Source: Mustela lutreola
Lineage: Eukaryota; Chordata; Mammalia; Carnivora; Mustelidae
Assembly (NCBI RefSeq): GCF_030435805.1
Contig: NC_081291.1
Coordinates: 11,369,001-11,433,000, forward strand
Direction: 5' to 3'
DNA: 64,000 nucleotides
This document shows positions 1-13,302 of this stretch, in pieces. How positions within the stretch are numbered: position 1 is the first letter of the stretch; each line of letters opens with the position of its first letter. The notes under the pieces are model-generated. The model saw only the letters and a list, made by a program, of their open reading frames with translations, did no database searches and was not told the DNA's origin. Position numbers and translations under genes: made by a program.

Positions 1-89
1 ATGTACATATTTTTTTGTTGTTGTTGATCAGTTTCATTTTAATTTTACAGTCCAGAAAATGTGTAGCCTTTCATAATATGTTGGTATTT

Positions 90-317
90 CTTTTTTTTTA
101 TTTATTTTTCATTTATTTTCAGCATAACAGTATTATTTTTGCACCATTATTTTTGCACCATTTCATTTATTTTCAGCATAACAGTATTATTTTTGCACCA
201 TACCCAGTGCTCCATGCAATCTATGCCCTCTATAATACCTACCACCTGGTACCCCGACCTCCCACCCCCCGCCCCTTCAAAACCCTCAGATTGTTTTTCA
301 GAGTCCATAGTCTCCCA
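90..317 (-). mobile_element. L1 LINE, 3'UTR tail only
   Basis: Reverse-strand copy of the carnivoran L1 3'UTR, recognised by 'cccagtgctccatgcaat' and the C-rich tract followed by 'ttttcagagtccatagtct'; the same text recurs near 25.2, 37.5, 50.0 and 61.2 kb. Only about 0.2 kb of the 3' end is present, so it is strongly 5'-truncated. A 37-base piece around 'tttattttcagcataacag' is repeated in direct tandem (about 109-145 and 161-199). No convincing TSD was found. Confidence 0.8.
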
Positions 318-783
318 ATTACTGCTTCTTAATTGGATAATAAATTGTTTCTTTTAAAAAGTTTCAAATGATGAAAAAGTTGGTAGTTTGCTGGATAAAG
401 TTCTGTTACTATAATGGATGTGACTAAATTTAGTATACCCAATTAACTTTGCTTTAGTGGCTCCTGATATGTGAGACCAAATGCTGTCATGTAAAAGTGT
501 GAGCTCATGTTTATAAATCAAAAGGGTGCTTTTTTAAATCAAAATTTTCATGTGAAATTCTAATTCCTAAAGGATATGCTGCTGCTGTTGTTTCACCAGT
601 GTTTAAACAGTAGTAATTAACCTTTCACAGATTACCATGTGGCCCTTAGAAGTTTTTTGGTCACAATGATAATGATGGCACAAGTTTGAGAGCTTCACCA
701 ACATCCAACCATTGTATGAATTGTTATCAATTGTTATACAGTATCTTGTTTTTGTTTTGTTTTGTTTATTTCTTTTTGTTTCC

Positions 784-784
<1 letters not shown>
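318..784. other. Unrecognised AT-rich stretch
   Basis: No gene, RNA or repeat family recognised. Reading frames here are short and have no recognisable protein signature. Confidence 0.4.
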
Positions 785-844
<60 letters not shown>

Positions 845-863
845 GGAGAGAGAGAGAGAGAGG
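785..863. repeat. (TG)n(AG)n compound microsatellite
   Basis: About 24 bases of TG repeat run straight into about 50 bases of AG/AGAC repeat. The reading frames across it on both strands are repeat artefacts. Confidence 0.95.
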
Positions 864-3148
864 TCATGATCTGCTCCAAAAACAAGCTTCCACTCTTTTG
901 AATCTGAATGAGTACAACACTGACTGTCTCCATTTTTGATCATGTACCAGGACAATATTCTTGGATCTGTTTTTACACTTTCCCTAGTCACAACAGAAAC
1001 TCCTGTCTACTTTGAGGCATTGAAATTGTAAGTTAGTTTTCCCTCTGGCTTTGAATGTGTCTTTAATCAAAATGGATTCTGATCTCCCCTGAGGCTTCCC
1101 AATCTCACAAAGGGAACCAGCATTCATGCACTGAATGGAACCAGCATTCATGTACTGAATGGAACCAGCATTCATGTACTAGAGGCCGGACAGTCGCCAC
1201 CCAAGATTATAGATTCAAAAAAAAACATCAAGGCACCTGATAGTCAAATTGAGGAATCATAATTGTAGGTATAATCTCTTTAAAGCTGCTAGGACAAAGA
1301 GGCTCCTTACTTGTCTTTGGAATCCAGAACAAGATTTTTTAAACTACCACTGAACCATTTTTTGCATTTCAAGTGTTACTTCCTTCCAGCAGAACCCTTT
1401 CCATTAAAAAACAACACTACACCAGGACTACACCAGGATGAAAACCATTAAGAATATGTCAGTGGGAAGGTCAATCAATAGGAAAACAGTATCTGCATAA
1501 AGTTGCCATGAAGATGACATCGGTGATAGAATAGTTTTTACCTCCATCAATCATTGAGTTATTTAGGAGGTCCTGGTCTCTCTGAGGCATCTGGAAAGAA
1601 AAACTTTTATTTTTTTATCTTTTCTCAGACTAGGAATGGTGATCAACAGGCAAGGGGTAGGAAGAAATATTACCTTTGGAGAAAAGCCTGACTCTCTGCA
1701 GTGGAATTTCCATAACTTCCCTGTGGACACATAACTTAATCTCAATGTATACTCTGAGATCATTCCACTGCTTAAGGTGGACAGGGACATGAAAACTTTC
1801 AGACTGAAATTTACACCAGTGGTAGACTGTTTGCAGAGATGGCCTCATATCACCATCTTTCTCCATAACCATGTCTTTGGCAATGTGTGCAGTACCTTAC
1901 AGCAGGTAGTGAAAACTATTCCTCTACTTTGATCTGGGCTAGATTAGTATTTTTTATTTGCTGTGTCCATAAAAATATGATAGGAGTGACAGTGGACCTT
2001 AGAACCTTGGTGCATTTATCTGCTCTGTCTTGGAACACTGCCTCCAAAAAACCACTTAAGCCAGGTGTGCCAGAGGAAGTGAGGATATGTGGAGCAGAGC
2101 CAATTTGTCCAAGTCAAGGCAATTCTGGGCCAGCCATAGATAGATAGCCAGACCCCAATTAAATCAGAATGCCCTGTGAAGATAAGCAGAGCTCTCTCAG
2201 CTGAAACACAGCTGACTGAAGACTCTTGAGAAGATCAACAGATATTAGAACAACTCATCACCATAAAATTCCATTTGATCTTGAAAACATTAAAGAAGGC
2301 CATTTGCCTTCAGGATGACTTGCTATGCAGCAACATTCATGATCATCCATTATTCCAGTTTATTTTGTAAAACTTAGAAAGTGACTCTAATGAGAATCAT
2401 CTTCAGATATCAAGAAGCGAAGGACTTGTGTTTTTGTGGAGAAAATATGGAGACCCAGAATCACATAACTAGTCAGGAATTTATGCTCTCTGTGTCTTGC
2501 AGAGATATCTTTATTTTAGTCCAATGTGACTCATTTTTGGTTTGACCTCCATGACTGGAAGTGTGTAAATTTGTTTCTTTTAAACCCTCAGTGAGGAATT
2601 GGTGATAGCAGCAATAGGAAATTGGACAAAAAGATTTCTCCAATAAAATTTTCTTTGAATAAACTAAATTTAAACCTCTCAATTCATTCACTTGCTTTCC
2701 TTGAGTAAGGGAATTTTGAGTTAAAACTCATCTTGTTTTGAGTTAAAATTCATCTTAAGTAGAAGAAAAATCTAAAGTCAGATGAGAGATATTCAGTCCT
2801 ATCAGCTGGCATAGAGAAGATCTCCTTACATAAATGTCAGTGTGGTTGTGTCTTTGAGGACTCAGGGAATTAAGATAGGAAAAGTGATTCACTGTTAAAA
2901 TTAAAGCCACCTGTTCTAATCTAAAATTTTTTGTCTATATTTCACCATTCCTAAAATATCTTGTGAAAGCAAAAGTTCATTCTTTTTATTTCTTTGGGCT
3001 CCAAGTTTCTCTCAAGTTCTCTTTCAACACAATAGATAGGTATAATGAGTTATAGTGAGTACTAGAAGTAATCTACATGTGTATATATATGCATGTGAGT
3101 GTGTTTGTTTGAACAAAATAGGTATACATACACATACATTTAAATACA
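864..3148. other. Unrecognised intergenic DNA with a short tandem repeat
   Basis: No OR-like or other protein similarity is visible on either strand. It contains about three copies of a 24-base unit ('ggaaccagcattcatg...') at about 1110-1182. It also has a short direct repeat of 'gagttaaaactcatctt' near 2717-2757. The stretch 2540-2640 ends like an old mammalian LTR tail, but this is too weak to call. Confidence 0.4.
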
Positions 3149-3164
3149 GACTACTCTTATTCTT

Positions 3165-4880
3165 TTTTTTTAAATTTTTTATTTTTTTATAAACATGTAT
3201 TTTAAACCCCAGGGGTACAGGTCTGTGAATCGCCAGGTTTACACACTTCACAGCACTCACCAAAGCACATACCCTCCCCAATGTCCATAACCCCACCCCC
3301 CTTCCCCCAACCCACCTTCCCCCAGCAACCCTCAGTTTGTTTTGTAAGATTAAGAGTCACTCATGGTTTGTCTCCCTCCCAATCCCATATTGTTTCATTG
3401 ATCCTTCTCCTACCCACTTAAGCCCCCATGTTGCATCACCACTTCCTCATATCAGGGAGATCATATGATAGTTGTCTTTCTCTGCTTGACTTATTTCGCT
3501 AAGCATGATACGCTCTAGTTCCATCCATGTTGTCGCAAATGGCAAGATTTCATTTCTTTTGATGGTTGCATAGTATTCCATTGTGTATATATACCACATC
3601 TTCTTGATCCATTCATCTGTTGATGGACATCTAGGTTCTTTCCATAGTTTGGCTATTGTGGACATTGCTCCTATAAACATTCGGGTGCACGTGCCCCTTT
3701 GGATCACTATGTTTGTATCTTTAGGGTAAATGCCCAATAGTGCAATTGCTGGGTCATAGGGCAGTTCTATTTTCAACATTTTGAGGAACCTCCATGCTGT
3801 TTTCCAGAGTAGCTGCACCAGCTTGCATTCCCACCAACAGTGTAGGAGGGTTCCCCTTTCTCCGCATCCTCGCCACCATCTGTCATTTCCTGACTTGTTG
3901 ATTTTAGCCATTCTGACTGGTGTGAGGTGATATCTCATTGTGGTTTTGATTTGTATTTCCCTGGTGCCAAGTGATATGGAGCACTTTTTCATGTGTCTGT
4001 TGGCCATCTGGATGTCTTCTTTGCAGAAATGTCTGTTCATGTCCTCTGCCCATTTCTTGATTGGATTATTTGTTCTTTGGGTGTTGAGTTTGCTAAGTTC
4101 TTTATAGATTCTGGACACTAGTCCTTTATCTGATATGTTATTTGCAAATATCTTCTCCCATTCTGTCAGTTGTCTTTTGATTTTGTGAACTGTTTCCTTT
4201 GCTGTGCAAAAGCTTTTGATCTTGATGAAATCCCAATAGTTCATTTTTGCCCTTGCTTCCCTTGCCTTTTGCGATGTTCCTAGGAAGATGTTGCTGCAGC
4301 TGAGGTCGAAGAGGTTGCTGCCTGTGTTCTCCTCAAGGATTTCGATGGATTCCTTTCTCACATTGAGGTCCTTCATCCATTTTGAGTCTATTTTTGTGTG
4401 TGGTGTAAGGAAATGGTCCAATTTCATTTTTCTGCATGTGGCTGTCCAATTTTACCAACACCATTTATTGAAGAGGCTGTCTTTTTTCCATTGGACATTC
4501 TTTCCTGCTTTGTTGAAGATGAGTTGACCGTAGAGTTGAGGGTCTATTTCTGGGCTCTCTATTCTGTTCCATTGATTTATGTGTCTGTTTTTGTGCCAGT
4601 ACCATGCTGTCTTGATGATGACAGCTTTGTAATAGAGCTTGAAGTCCGGAATTGTGATGCCACCAACGTTGGCTTTCTTTTTCAATATCCCTTTGGCTAC
4701 TTGAGGTCTTTTCTGGTTCCATAATAAATTTTAGAATTATTTGTTCCATTTCTTTGAAAAAGATGGATGGTACTTTGATAGGAAGTGCATTAAATGTGTA
4801 TATTGCTTTAGGTAGCATAGACATTTTCACAATATTTATTCTTCCAATCCAGGAGCATGGAACATTTTTCCATTTCTTTG
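3165..4880 (-). mobile_element. 5'-truncated L1 LINE, young lineage 1, with TSD
   Basis: Minus-strand L1 holding the 3'UTR (3165-3446), an unbroken 326-codon C-terminal piece of ORF2 (3447-4427) and further ORF2 in other frames up to 4880. ORF2 landmarks are '[18 protein letters not shown]', '[18 protein letters not shown]' and '[13 protein letters not shown]'. It is flanked by a 16-base TSD 'gactac(t/c)cttattctt' at 3149-3164 and 4881-4896, one mismatch. The poly-A tail appears as poly-T at 3163-3180. The reverse transcriptase core and all upstream parts are missing, so it is a dead-on-arrival copy. The long open tail suggests fairly recent insertion. The lineage differs from the '[12 protein letters not shown]' L1s elsewhere in the window. 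Confidence 0.93.
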
Positions 4881-6899
4881 GACTACCCTTATTCTTGAAT
4901 GTACTTTGGTGAAAAAAAGTACTTCCATGCATTTCATCTTTTCTCACAATACCCCTTAGAGTCATGTTTATGATTCCACATTGTGTTCCCATGAAAATGA
5001 GGGCTTGAGGGATTATACCTTAACAATTGTATAGCAAAACAGAACTTATTGTGCACCTTCTTGATTTCTATGGAATAGGAATCATTGCATGTGTACTGGT
5101 GATTTTTCAATAATTCTTTTAATTCCTAAAGTTTTACAAGTTAAATATGTACTGTTTATCACATGTAATAATGCTCCAATGTATTAATTAAAATTTAAAA
5201 TCTTAGGGTGCATTACTCAGGGTCAGATCTGGAGTATAGTTAGCTGAGTCACACATATCAGGGTGGGAGAGTTCTCTTCTAACCCTGAAAAAGCAAAGGT
5301 TCATATAATATAATTCATATAATTACATTCATATTATATATAATGCATATTCATATATAATATATGATTATATATATTCAATATAATTTATATAATTAAG
5401 ACAATTCACATTTGATAAACTTGTTGGTTTTTTTTTCCATACCTAGCTAACTAGTTTATACATATAAAAAGAGTAAAATTACCTATAATGTTCAAAACTG
5501 AAGAGCACTACTGTCTCACACCTCATGGATAAGTCTTAGAAACAAAGTAGAGATTCACACCTGACTAAGGACTCATGAGGAGCCCTGTACAGATAACAAC
5601 TCCCTACCCTTCCATTCTCTTCAATAATAAAGACATTATATTATATCATTTTATTTTATGCTTTGTACACAGCAAAGTTCTACTCAAAAGTAGCCTTCAT
5701 GATTATTCTGTTCTTCAAGTTTATTACATGTCACTGTATTAAAAAATGAGTCCATTGAGAACCCTTTGAGGTAATGTGGAAAGGCTGGAAGGACATGTAT
5801 GTTTGCACAAAACTTGTGACTTTGAATCACACCTGGACAGGATTCCAAACTTGCTGCTAAGTCATCCCGTGGTTGTAGATTATACTGATGCTGTTGGTTC
5901 ACTGCCCCTTTCGAGATTACATAGCAAAATTTCAAATAGTGAGAGATATTTTGTTTAGAGAAACAGAAGGAATCATATTTGTATTTCACAATGAAAATTT
6001 TCAACCAGAAACCAGAAAATAGTTTAATATAACCAGAAACATGCCACTTGTATTTCATCATAATGAATACACCTTCCAAATGGACTCTGATATTCAATAA
6101 TTCAATAGATAGAGGAAGTGCCTGAGAAAGAAATATTTTGTATAACAATAAATATATACTTTAATATTTTGCTTCATCATCCTTAAAGTCAAGTTTGACT
6201 CTAGACCATAAAATAAAGTCAAGTCTAGACTCTAGACCAATCTATTTTTTCTGTATTTGTCTTGCCATGTAGATTCCAATTGGAGACATGTTTTTTATTA
6301 TCATTTATTTTGCTAGTGACTATGGCAGACATGGTGGCAACAAGCTCTTTAACAACAGGATGCTAATGTATAGAAAAATCCCCATGATCAGCTGTAACAT
6401 CCAGTATGTCAAAATTCTGCATTCTCAGGAATAGAAGTTAAGGTAGTGATATACAAAAGAATGATGCTCACAAAAGGGAAGCACAGTCTCAGATTTTTCT
6501 CTGTTATAAACTTCTATAAATAGCTGTTATGGTCAAAAGTACATTTTCCATAGGAGTAGCATTCAGACAATCACAAGAAAAAATATTCACTATAATATAT
6601 TTCATTTGTGAATAAATTATTCTTAACAGATCCATGTAGTCATTTGAAATAATTGAGAATCTCCAAAAAATTTCACATCCATAGTTAAGAAAAATATTGA
6701 GAAAGTAGGAAAATGAGAAAAAGTGAAAAATTTTTGGATATCAGAGATATCATAAAACTAATAAAGTAAGTTATATAAGAACACAGAGCTCAAAATTTAA
6801 AAAAAAATAGAAAATCCAGAGAAAAAATAAAAGGCATGTTCTACTTAAATAATCATATCAAAATATCTCAACATTTGGCTAAGGCATTGGGCCTTGCAA

Positions 6900-7868
6900 T
6901 CATGGGCACTTCTTCAGCCCCAGGACAATTGTCCGTTTTAGAGCTGCTATCCCAGAGAATCCCATCAGAGCCTCCTTTATGTCTTTGTTCCTCAGGCTGT
7001 AGATGAAGGGGTTCAGCATGGGTGTGACCACAGCATACATCACTGAGGCTACTGTACTTGCATGGGAGCTCTGGGTAGCAGCCGAGCTAAGGTACACTCC
7101 CAGGCTTGTACCATAAAATAAGGAGACAACTGAGATGTGAGATGCACAGGTGGAAAATGCTTTATACTTGCCATGAGCTGATGACATTGCACATATAGAG
7201 GAAACAATCTTAGAGTAAGAGTAAAGGATCCCAAGAAAGGGACCACCAGCCAGCAACATAGCTGCAAAGTACATCACCATGTTATTGAGAAATGTGTCAG
7301 AACAAGCAAGTTGTATCATTTGATTGAGTTCACAGAAAAAGTGGGGGATTTCCTCCTCTGTACAGAAGGATAGCTGCAACACCATGGAAGTGTGTAACAA
7401 GGAATGCAAGACACTGATGATCCAGGACACAAATAACAGCAGTCCACAGAGCAAGGGGTTCATGATGACCATGTAATGCAGGGGGTGACAAATGGCAACA
7501 AAGCGGTCATAGGCCATCACACTCAAGAGGAGGACATCCAACACCGCAAAGAGTGAGAAAAAGTACATCTGAGTAATGCAGCCTGAATAGGTGATTGCTT
7601 TGCTCTGAGTCTGAATGTTCCATAGCATCTTGGGGATGGTGGTGGAGGTGAAACAGATATCTACAAAGGACAAGTTGACCAGGAAGAAGTACATGGGTGT
7701 GTGGAGGTGAGAGTCAGAACCAACAGCCAGGATAATGAGCAGGTTTCCAAACACAGTGGTCAAGTACATGGAGAGGAAAAGCCCAAATATGGGGCACTGC
7801 AGTTCTGGCTCTTTTGAAAATCCCAGAAGAAGAAATGCTGAAATTTGTGTATCATTGACTGACTCCAT
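6900..7868 (-). CDS. OR7A: Olfactory receptor, family 7 subfamily A-like (unit A)
   Basis: Intact single-exon class II odorant receptor of 322 residues, a seven-helix G-protein-coupled receptor expected in cilia of olfactory sensory neurons, signalling through Golf. Visible landmarks: N-glycosylation site N5-D-T; GN at 41-42 in helix 1; LHTPMY at 55-60; Cys97 and Cys179/189 for extracellular disulfides; [10 protein letters not shown] at 118-127 (DRY position reads DRF); KAFSTCASH at 236-244; PMLNPFIY at 283-290. The C-terminus ends KKCP, as I recall for human OR7A5. The start at 7868 is chosen because it aligns with both paralogues and lies 15 bases after a splice acceptor 'gtgctag'. By-eye identity with the unit B protein is about 84%. 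The ligand cannot be read from sequence. Subfamily 7A is my best guess; an OR7C-type label is possible. Confidence 0.95.
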   Translation of the reverse strand: MESVNDTQISAFLLLGFSKEPELQCPIFGLFLSMYLTTVFGNLLIILAVGSDSHLHTPMYFFLVNLSFVDICFTSTTIPKMLWNIQTQSKAITYSGCITQMYFFSLFAVLDVLLLSVMAYDRFVAICHPLHYMVIMNPLLCGLLLFVSWIISVLHSLLHTSMVLQLSFCTEEEIPHFFCELNQMIQLACSDTFLNNMVMYFAAMLLAGGPFLGILYSYSKIVSSICAMSSAHGKYKAFSTCASHISVVSLFYGTSLGVYLSSAATQSSHASTVASVMYAVVTPMLNPFIYSLRNKDIKEALMGFSGIAALKRTIVLGLKKCP

Positions 7869-7890
7869 CTGGTGGAGGTGACTCTAGCAC
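7869..7890 (-). promoter_or_regulatory. 3' splice acceptor of the OR-A coding exon
   Basis: On the minus strand a pyrimidine-rich run ends in 'gtgctag' (AG at 7884-7885), leaving a short leader before the ATG. Units C (AG at 23667-23668) and B (AG at 44931-44932) have an acceptor at the same place. This agrees with the usual OR structure of non-coding 5' exon(s) joined to one coding exon. Confidence 0.6.
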
Positions 7891-9149
7891 AGGGAAACAG
7901 AACATGAATAGTTTTGAAACAAATGGGTGTTGCTCACATTGTGGAAATGTTACAACATATATTTACTAGTCAGAAACTAATTTCAATATTCTGTGAATGG
8001 ATCTGGACCTCTTGAAGGGATACCTGTTTCCTCTCTGATTAGAAGTTTCCATCCTGACATCAGATGTTCCCCAAAGATCAGGTATTGTATGGTTTGAATA
8101 AGAAATTATTTCAAGCATTTGGGGAATATATAGTGTCAGTCGTGTTTCCGGTATTTCCTAGTCATAAAGTAGAGGGTGCTGAAAAACAAAAGTCCCTATA
8201 ATTCAGTGATGCTGATAGGATAGAAGCAGATATAAAGATTAAATAATCCTAGGAGGGGGCCAGATACTATGAAGAACACAGAAGCAGTTTAAGAAGAGAG
8301 TGGATGGGTGTCAGGTTGGGTGTTCAGTCAAGACTGGCTAAGAAGGTGACATTTGAACAGACACCTCATAGAAGAGAGGGTGGATGATTGGAGGTCTTCC
8401 TGGCAGAGGAAATATCTGGTGCAAAGTCCCTGAGGAAGTGCTTCTGTCAAAAAATCAAGGGTCAGATGGGAGCCAGTGTTCAGGGAGAAAGGACAAAAGG
8501 CAGAGTGATGAGAAGTGGTGGTAGTGAATTTCAAAGAATCATGTGGCCTCATAGCTGCTTAAATTTCAAGACACAGGGACTTCCTCATTCACACTATGTA
8601 CCTCTTGGACTTCATGAATCTGGTTGCAGTAGCGTCCTGTCAATTAAACACATCCCTCCTTAGTATCATCTGTTGATCAAATTTTGCATGTGTTTTAAAA
8701 GGGTCACCTTGAAGTAGAGGAACCCATGTATCCCCATTCTGAGGACCATTCTCACTCATCAGGGTTCCCCCACATGTGTATGCATACACACACACACTGT
8801 CACACACACACACTATCACATACACACAACTGCACATCATATCCTCCCAAAGGATATTACTTCTATGTCCTTCTCTTCTCCCCCCCAGCCTGCCCCAACA
8901 CCCCATTTAGGATATGAACGCATACACATCAAATTACCTTTCCCATAAGGAATGTAGAAATAGTACTCAGAAATTCCTATTCATAGTTTCCCAGGAACAA
9001 CTCATCTTGGGGCACAATTTTTGAATGGCCACTTTCTGACCTATTTATAAAGGAACAAAAAACTTGTGTTCAATAAACAGACTGAGAGTGACAGGAAGAG
9101 AGGGACATAAATAAATTGACATAGAGGGAATGAAAAATAAAATGAGACA

Positions 9150-9425
9150 AAAATGGGGAGGGAGCAAAAATATAAGAGATGGAAATGAGGGGGGAGCAAA
9201 CCATAAGAGACTGTTAATTTTAGGACACAAACTGAGGGTTGCAGGAGGGCGGGTGAATTGTGGGGTGGGATAAAAGGGTGATGGGTCTTAAGGAAGGTCC
9301 TTGATATAATGATCACTGCGTGTTACATGCAACTGATGACATCACTAAATTCTACAACTAATTATATAATATGTGTTAATTAAAATGAATTTAAATATAA
9401 ATAGATTAATGCAAATGATATTAAA
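9150..9425 (+). mobile_element. Old L1 LINE 3' end
   Basis: Plus-strand L1 3'UTR remnant, recognised by 'agcaaaccataagagactgt' and 'acatgcaactgatgacatc', ending in an A-rich tail. Unit B has a different L1 insertion nearby (46119-47485), so the two insertions look independent. Confidence 0.75.
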
Positions 9426-11050
9426 AAATAAAATGATATAATAAGCTTCAGGCATCCTAAGAGAATGTGAGGAAGAAAATCTTCCCTGGGGTTGGTAGCA
9501 TCCAATCCTAGTTTTATCCCATTTATACTTGGCAAAAATAATAAAACCAAAAATGAATTTGTCCACAATACAAAGTAGTGATGTCTTTATGGTGTGAAAT
9601 ACCTTACAAATTGAACATCACACAATAAAAACAAATAAGAGAATTAACCAACCCATCAAAAATTTGGGCATCTTTATTACTAAACTTCAGATACCTTAGA
9701 TTTTTTTTCTCTGCACCTTTTCCACATTCATTTGACCAATTGTTTTTTATTTGGTTTAATAGAGGATGAGGTGAACACTTTATCACTTTTCTTATGTGAC
9801 ATGTTTATTCTTTATTTGCTTTCTTAGCCTTTGGGTTTTAGTCATTTTCTTCACAAGTCTGTTAAGCACCACTACTCACAGTTCTGTTTCTTGTCCAACA
9901 TGGAAAGGCTTCCCCAGACTCTGTAAAATCCTACACACCCCGTGCCATCTATCCTCTTCCTCTGAATACTCTTCATGTGACTTATCCAGGGACATTATTT
10001 CATACTCACATTTTATCTCACTGCACTCTTGTCTCTCACTCTGATGTAAGGAACAAAGGAGCAGGGATTTCACCTGTGTTGTTCACATTTTCCTTTATGG
10101 GTGTAGATGTATATGCACTTAAAAAGAAACAAATTCAAGAAATTGAGACATTATGAGATACAAGGAATGACACAAAATCAAACCAGGTTAAAGGGAGCAG
10201 TTTCAGTACAACTCTATTCAACAACATTGAAGGGAGTTTAGAGAACTAACTGAAATATGATCTACAGGAGCAGTGACTTCATAGAATTGACATGGACGAA
10301 CAATAAAATTCCCCATGACTTTGAAATGAAAGCATATTACACAAAAAAGTTTTTAAAAATTTTTGGAACATAGCAGATTCTCTTTTAGTTTATGTTGAAT
10401 GAATCAGGAACTAGGTCTCAGTATACACATGAACATTTAATATGTGATAAAGATGCATTTGGATTTAGTTGGAAAAGATTGGATTGTTGATGGAAGTTGG
10501 CACAGATAGCTTTTGACATGGAAGGAAGTGCAGTCATTCCTTATCTTGCACATCTCACAAAAATCAGAAGGAGTAAACCCTCAGTTTAAGAGTAACCATT
10601 CCATTTTAGATGCACATCTAGAAAATACATATAAAATCCACAGCTGGGCAAACTATCATAATTGAGGCAAAAAAACTCAGAAATAAGAAGACTGAAATAT
10701 TTAACTAAATAAAATGTGAAAATATTTTATTGCAAAAAATATCTTACTAAAAATCAATAGAGAAACTGTGATTTACAACAATTAATTGAAAGGCTGATAA
10801 TTATAGATAAATAAACATATAATATATGGGCACATAACAATAATAGACAAATAAACCTGGTGATCAAATATAGCAATCTTTGCTTGAGAACACTAATGGT
10901 TTGAAAACTCAAGAAAGAAATCTCTTTCACACCCCTCACCCTAAGAAAATACTCTGGGGATATCACATTGGTTAGGTTGGAATCCTTAAACAAGTAACAA
11001 AGGAGTACTTTCCAATTTTGTTGTCAGAATTGTGAAGTGTTACAATGTGT
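9426..11050. other. Non-repetitive OR-A upstream intron DNA
   Basis: No gene seen. The block has a clear counterpart in unit B (about 47580-49070) and a partial one in unit C (about 27415-27500). It probably lies within the first intron of the OR gene. Confidence 0.5.
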
Positions 11051-11055
11051 TGGGG

Positions 11056-11168
11056 AGGCTGGGTACCTAGCTGGCTCAGTTGTTAGCGCATGGGACACTT
11101 GATCTTGGCATTATGAGTTCAAGTCCCATGTTGGGTGCAGAGATTACTTAAAATTAAAAGAAAAATAC
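11056..11168 (+). mobile_element. Old tRNA-Lys-derived CAN-SINE (shared by units A and B)
   Basis: The tRNA-like head is still readable ('tggctcagttgttagcgc', 'gagttcaagtccca'), followed by 'gcagagattactta' and an A-rich tail. The same element is at 49866-49968 in unit B, so it predates the A/B split. It is a retroposon, not a tRNA gene: it lacks an acceptor stem pairing and has the SINE body. Confidence 0.8.
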
Positions 11169-11182
11169 AGATATGCTTTAAC

Positions 11183-11385
11183 TCAGGGTTTCTCGATCTC
11201 ACGCTATGGACATTCTGGGCCAGATCCTACTCTGTGGTGGGTTGTGTCCTATGCATTTTGGGTTATTTAAAGCATCCCTGGCCTCCACACAACATTACCT
11301 AGTGTGATAGCCCCAAAATGTCTTCAAACATTGCTAGATATTCCCTGAAGGATGGAATCAGCTTTGGTTGGGAAACATAGTTTTA
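11183..11385 (-). mobile_element. MER20-like hAT DNA transposon remnant
   Basis: About 200 bases with the order seen in MER20: 'ggtttctcgatctcacgcta', 'ggacattctgggccagat', 'gcatccctggcctccacac', 'aaatgtcttcaaacattgc', 'ggttgggaaacatagt'. It is non-autonomous, with no coding capacity. A matching copy sits at 51078-51272 in unit B. The family name is from memory. Confidence 0.7.
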
Positions 11386-12597
11386 ACTATTTAAAAATAT
11401 TTTGTAGCATTTATACAAGTGTAAGGAGAAAAAAATGAAAGAATATCTTAAGTGTAAGAGGCACAGAAAAAATAAAATACAAAAAAGAGTGGAACATCTA
11501 ACACATACACACACAAAAACCTAATTCCTAACATTAAAAAAAAAAAAAGAAAAGAAAAGAAAGAAAAGCAGAGCCACACCATGACATGTCATGCAGGCAT
11601 TGAAGTAATGAATTAGTGTTCCACTTGGTTGACTAGAGGGACATGTATAAGGTACTCCTGAGTCACAAGGACTGGGGAAGAAAAGCTAGAAAAAAAGATT
11701 TTGCCAGAACATAAAGAGTACTTATGATATGCATAGGTCTCTTTTTATACATTTGAATTGAAAGTGTGTGAATATGTTAGTGTGCATAATACAGGACACT
11801 TTTAAAAGAAATGAAAATTTTTGGAAGAACAGTGAAAATGCACTTAGGTTAAGTAGAGTGGCTTATAAAGATATATAGAACAAGATGGCTTATGGAAGGT
11901 AAAGGTGATTCATGTTAAACATAAAGAAGAATGCCTTCCATGTGATAACATTTCTATTTTAGAAATATAGGTCCAATAATAAAAGGGCAAAAGGAACAAT
12001 AAGGAATACAGAGACTTGAACACTAGTTCAATATGTATAAAGGGTGATTTGTGAGGAATAAGTATGCATTCACTTTCATTTTCCAGAAAGCAAATAATCA
12101 CAAATGAAGCATATTAAGGTAACAGATTAATTATTTCACACACAAAAAAACAAACAAACAAACTACAGAAACAAACAAACTACAAAAAGCAGTGAAAGGA
12201 ATATATTGTGATTAGGTCCCAGACTTTACCACACAATACTCTCACACATTCTGCACAAATACATCTACACATACATAAAAAAGTAAAATGGCAAGTAGCT
12301 AATTGGTGAAATAAATAGCAATATTTTGCTTGAGAGAATGTAATAAGAAACAGGAATAAAACTACTCTGACCCCACTATGCAAAAACCAAGGACTCCCAG
12401 ACAAAATGTCAACAGAGAAAGTGATTTGGCTAGCTAACCCAGAATTTAGGGTCACAGGTAATGAGGTAATTGTAAAAGAAGCTCATTAGCATACACTTAT
12501 GCACATAATCCTCTTAAAATTTTTCATTTGAATACTCAAAGGAAGCACTGTGATATGTATGTTTCATGCATTGCCCTTGTAAGAATGTAACTCTGTG

Positions 12598-12785
12598 GGG
12601 GCATCTGGGTGGCTCATTGGGTTAAAGCCTCTGCCTTAAGCTCAGGTCATGATCCCAGGGTCCTGGGATCAAGCCCCCACATCTGGCTCTCTGCTTCACA
12701 GGGAGCCTGCTTCCTCCTCTCTCCCTCTCTGCCTACCTGTGATCTCTCTCTGTCAAATAAATAAATAAAATCTTAAAAAAGAAAA
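12598..12785 (+). mobile_element. CAN-SINE (unit A only)
   Basis: Full-length mustelid-type SINE from 'ggggcatctgggtggctc' to the 'tcaaataaataaataaaatc' tail. The TSD is about 'gtaactctgtg' / 'gttactctgtg' (12587-12597 and 12790-12800). It is absent at the matching place in unit B, so it was inserted after the A/B duplication. Confidence 0.93.
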
Positions 12786-13302
12786 GGAAGTTACTCTGTG
12801 AATTCCGTTCTCAGGATTTTAATCATTACTAGAGAAATGTAGTCTCCTATGTCTCGTCTTAAAAATGACATGTCCTCACTTCACTGTATATCCCTTTACA
12901 GCTAATACTTGACTTTTCTACTCTGGTTAATTGCAAAGATCCTTGGTCTTATGTTCTATGTTAATGCTTCCCATCCCCTGTCTATTTGGGCTTCCATTAG
13001 TATGATTTACTTGTTAAAGTTGAACCTTGTATTTCTGAGTTCAATATTAACTTCTATATTTAGCATTATTAAACACATTATAAACACATAAATGAATAAT
13101 TAATAAATGTCTTGATCAATCTAGCAAACAGTCACAGCAAACTCTCAGCTCTGGGCTAGGCTGGATTGGCCCTCAGATGACCTCAGGTAAATGCTCTTGA
13201 CTTTCATTCTCTTGACCTTCTCCTGCCCTGTCCCTCCTGGGCAGCAGAACTCATCTTGATAGGGTGTCTGAGAGGAAGGTCTCTACATGGAAATAAAAAT
13301 AC

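Noticed and set aside
686-991. Reading frames rich in alternating residues around 785-863
   Set aside because: They are translations of a (TG)n(AG)n microsatellite.
5684-6148. 154-codon frame downstream of OR-A
   Set aside because: The homologous stretch in unit B is not open, and there is no recognisable motif. It is probably a chance frame in the OR 3' flank.
11056-11168. tRNA-Lys gene
   Set aside because: The tRNA-like head belongs to a CAN-SINE with the SINE body and A-rich tail; the acceptor stem is not maintained. The same holds for the heads near 49866 and 60663.
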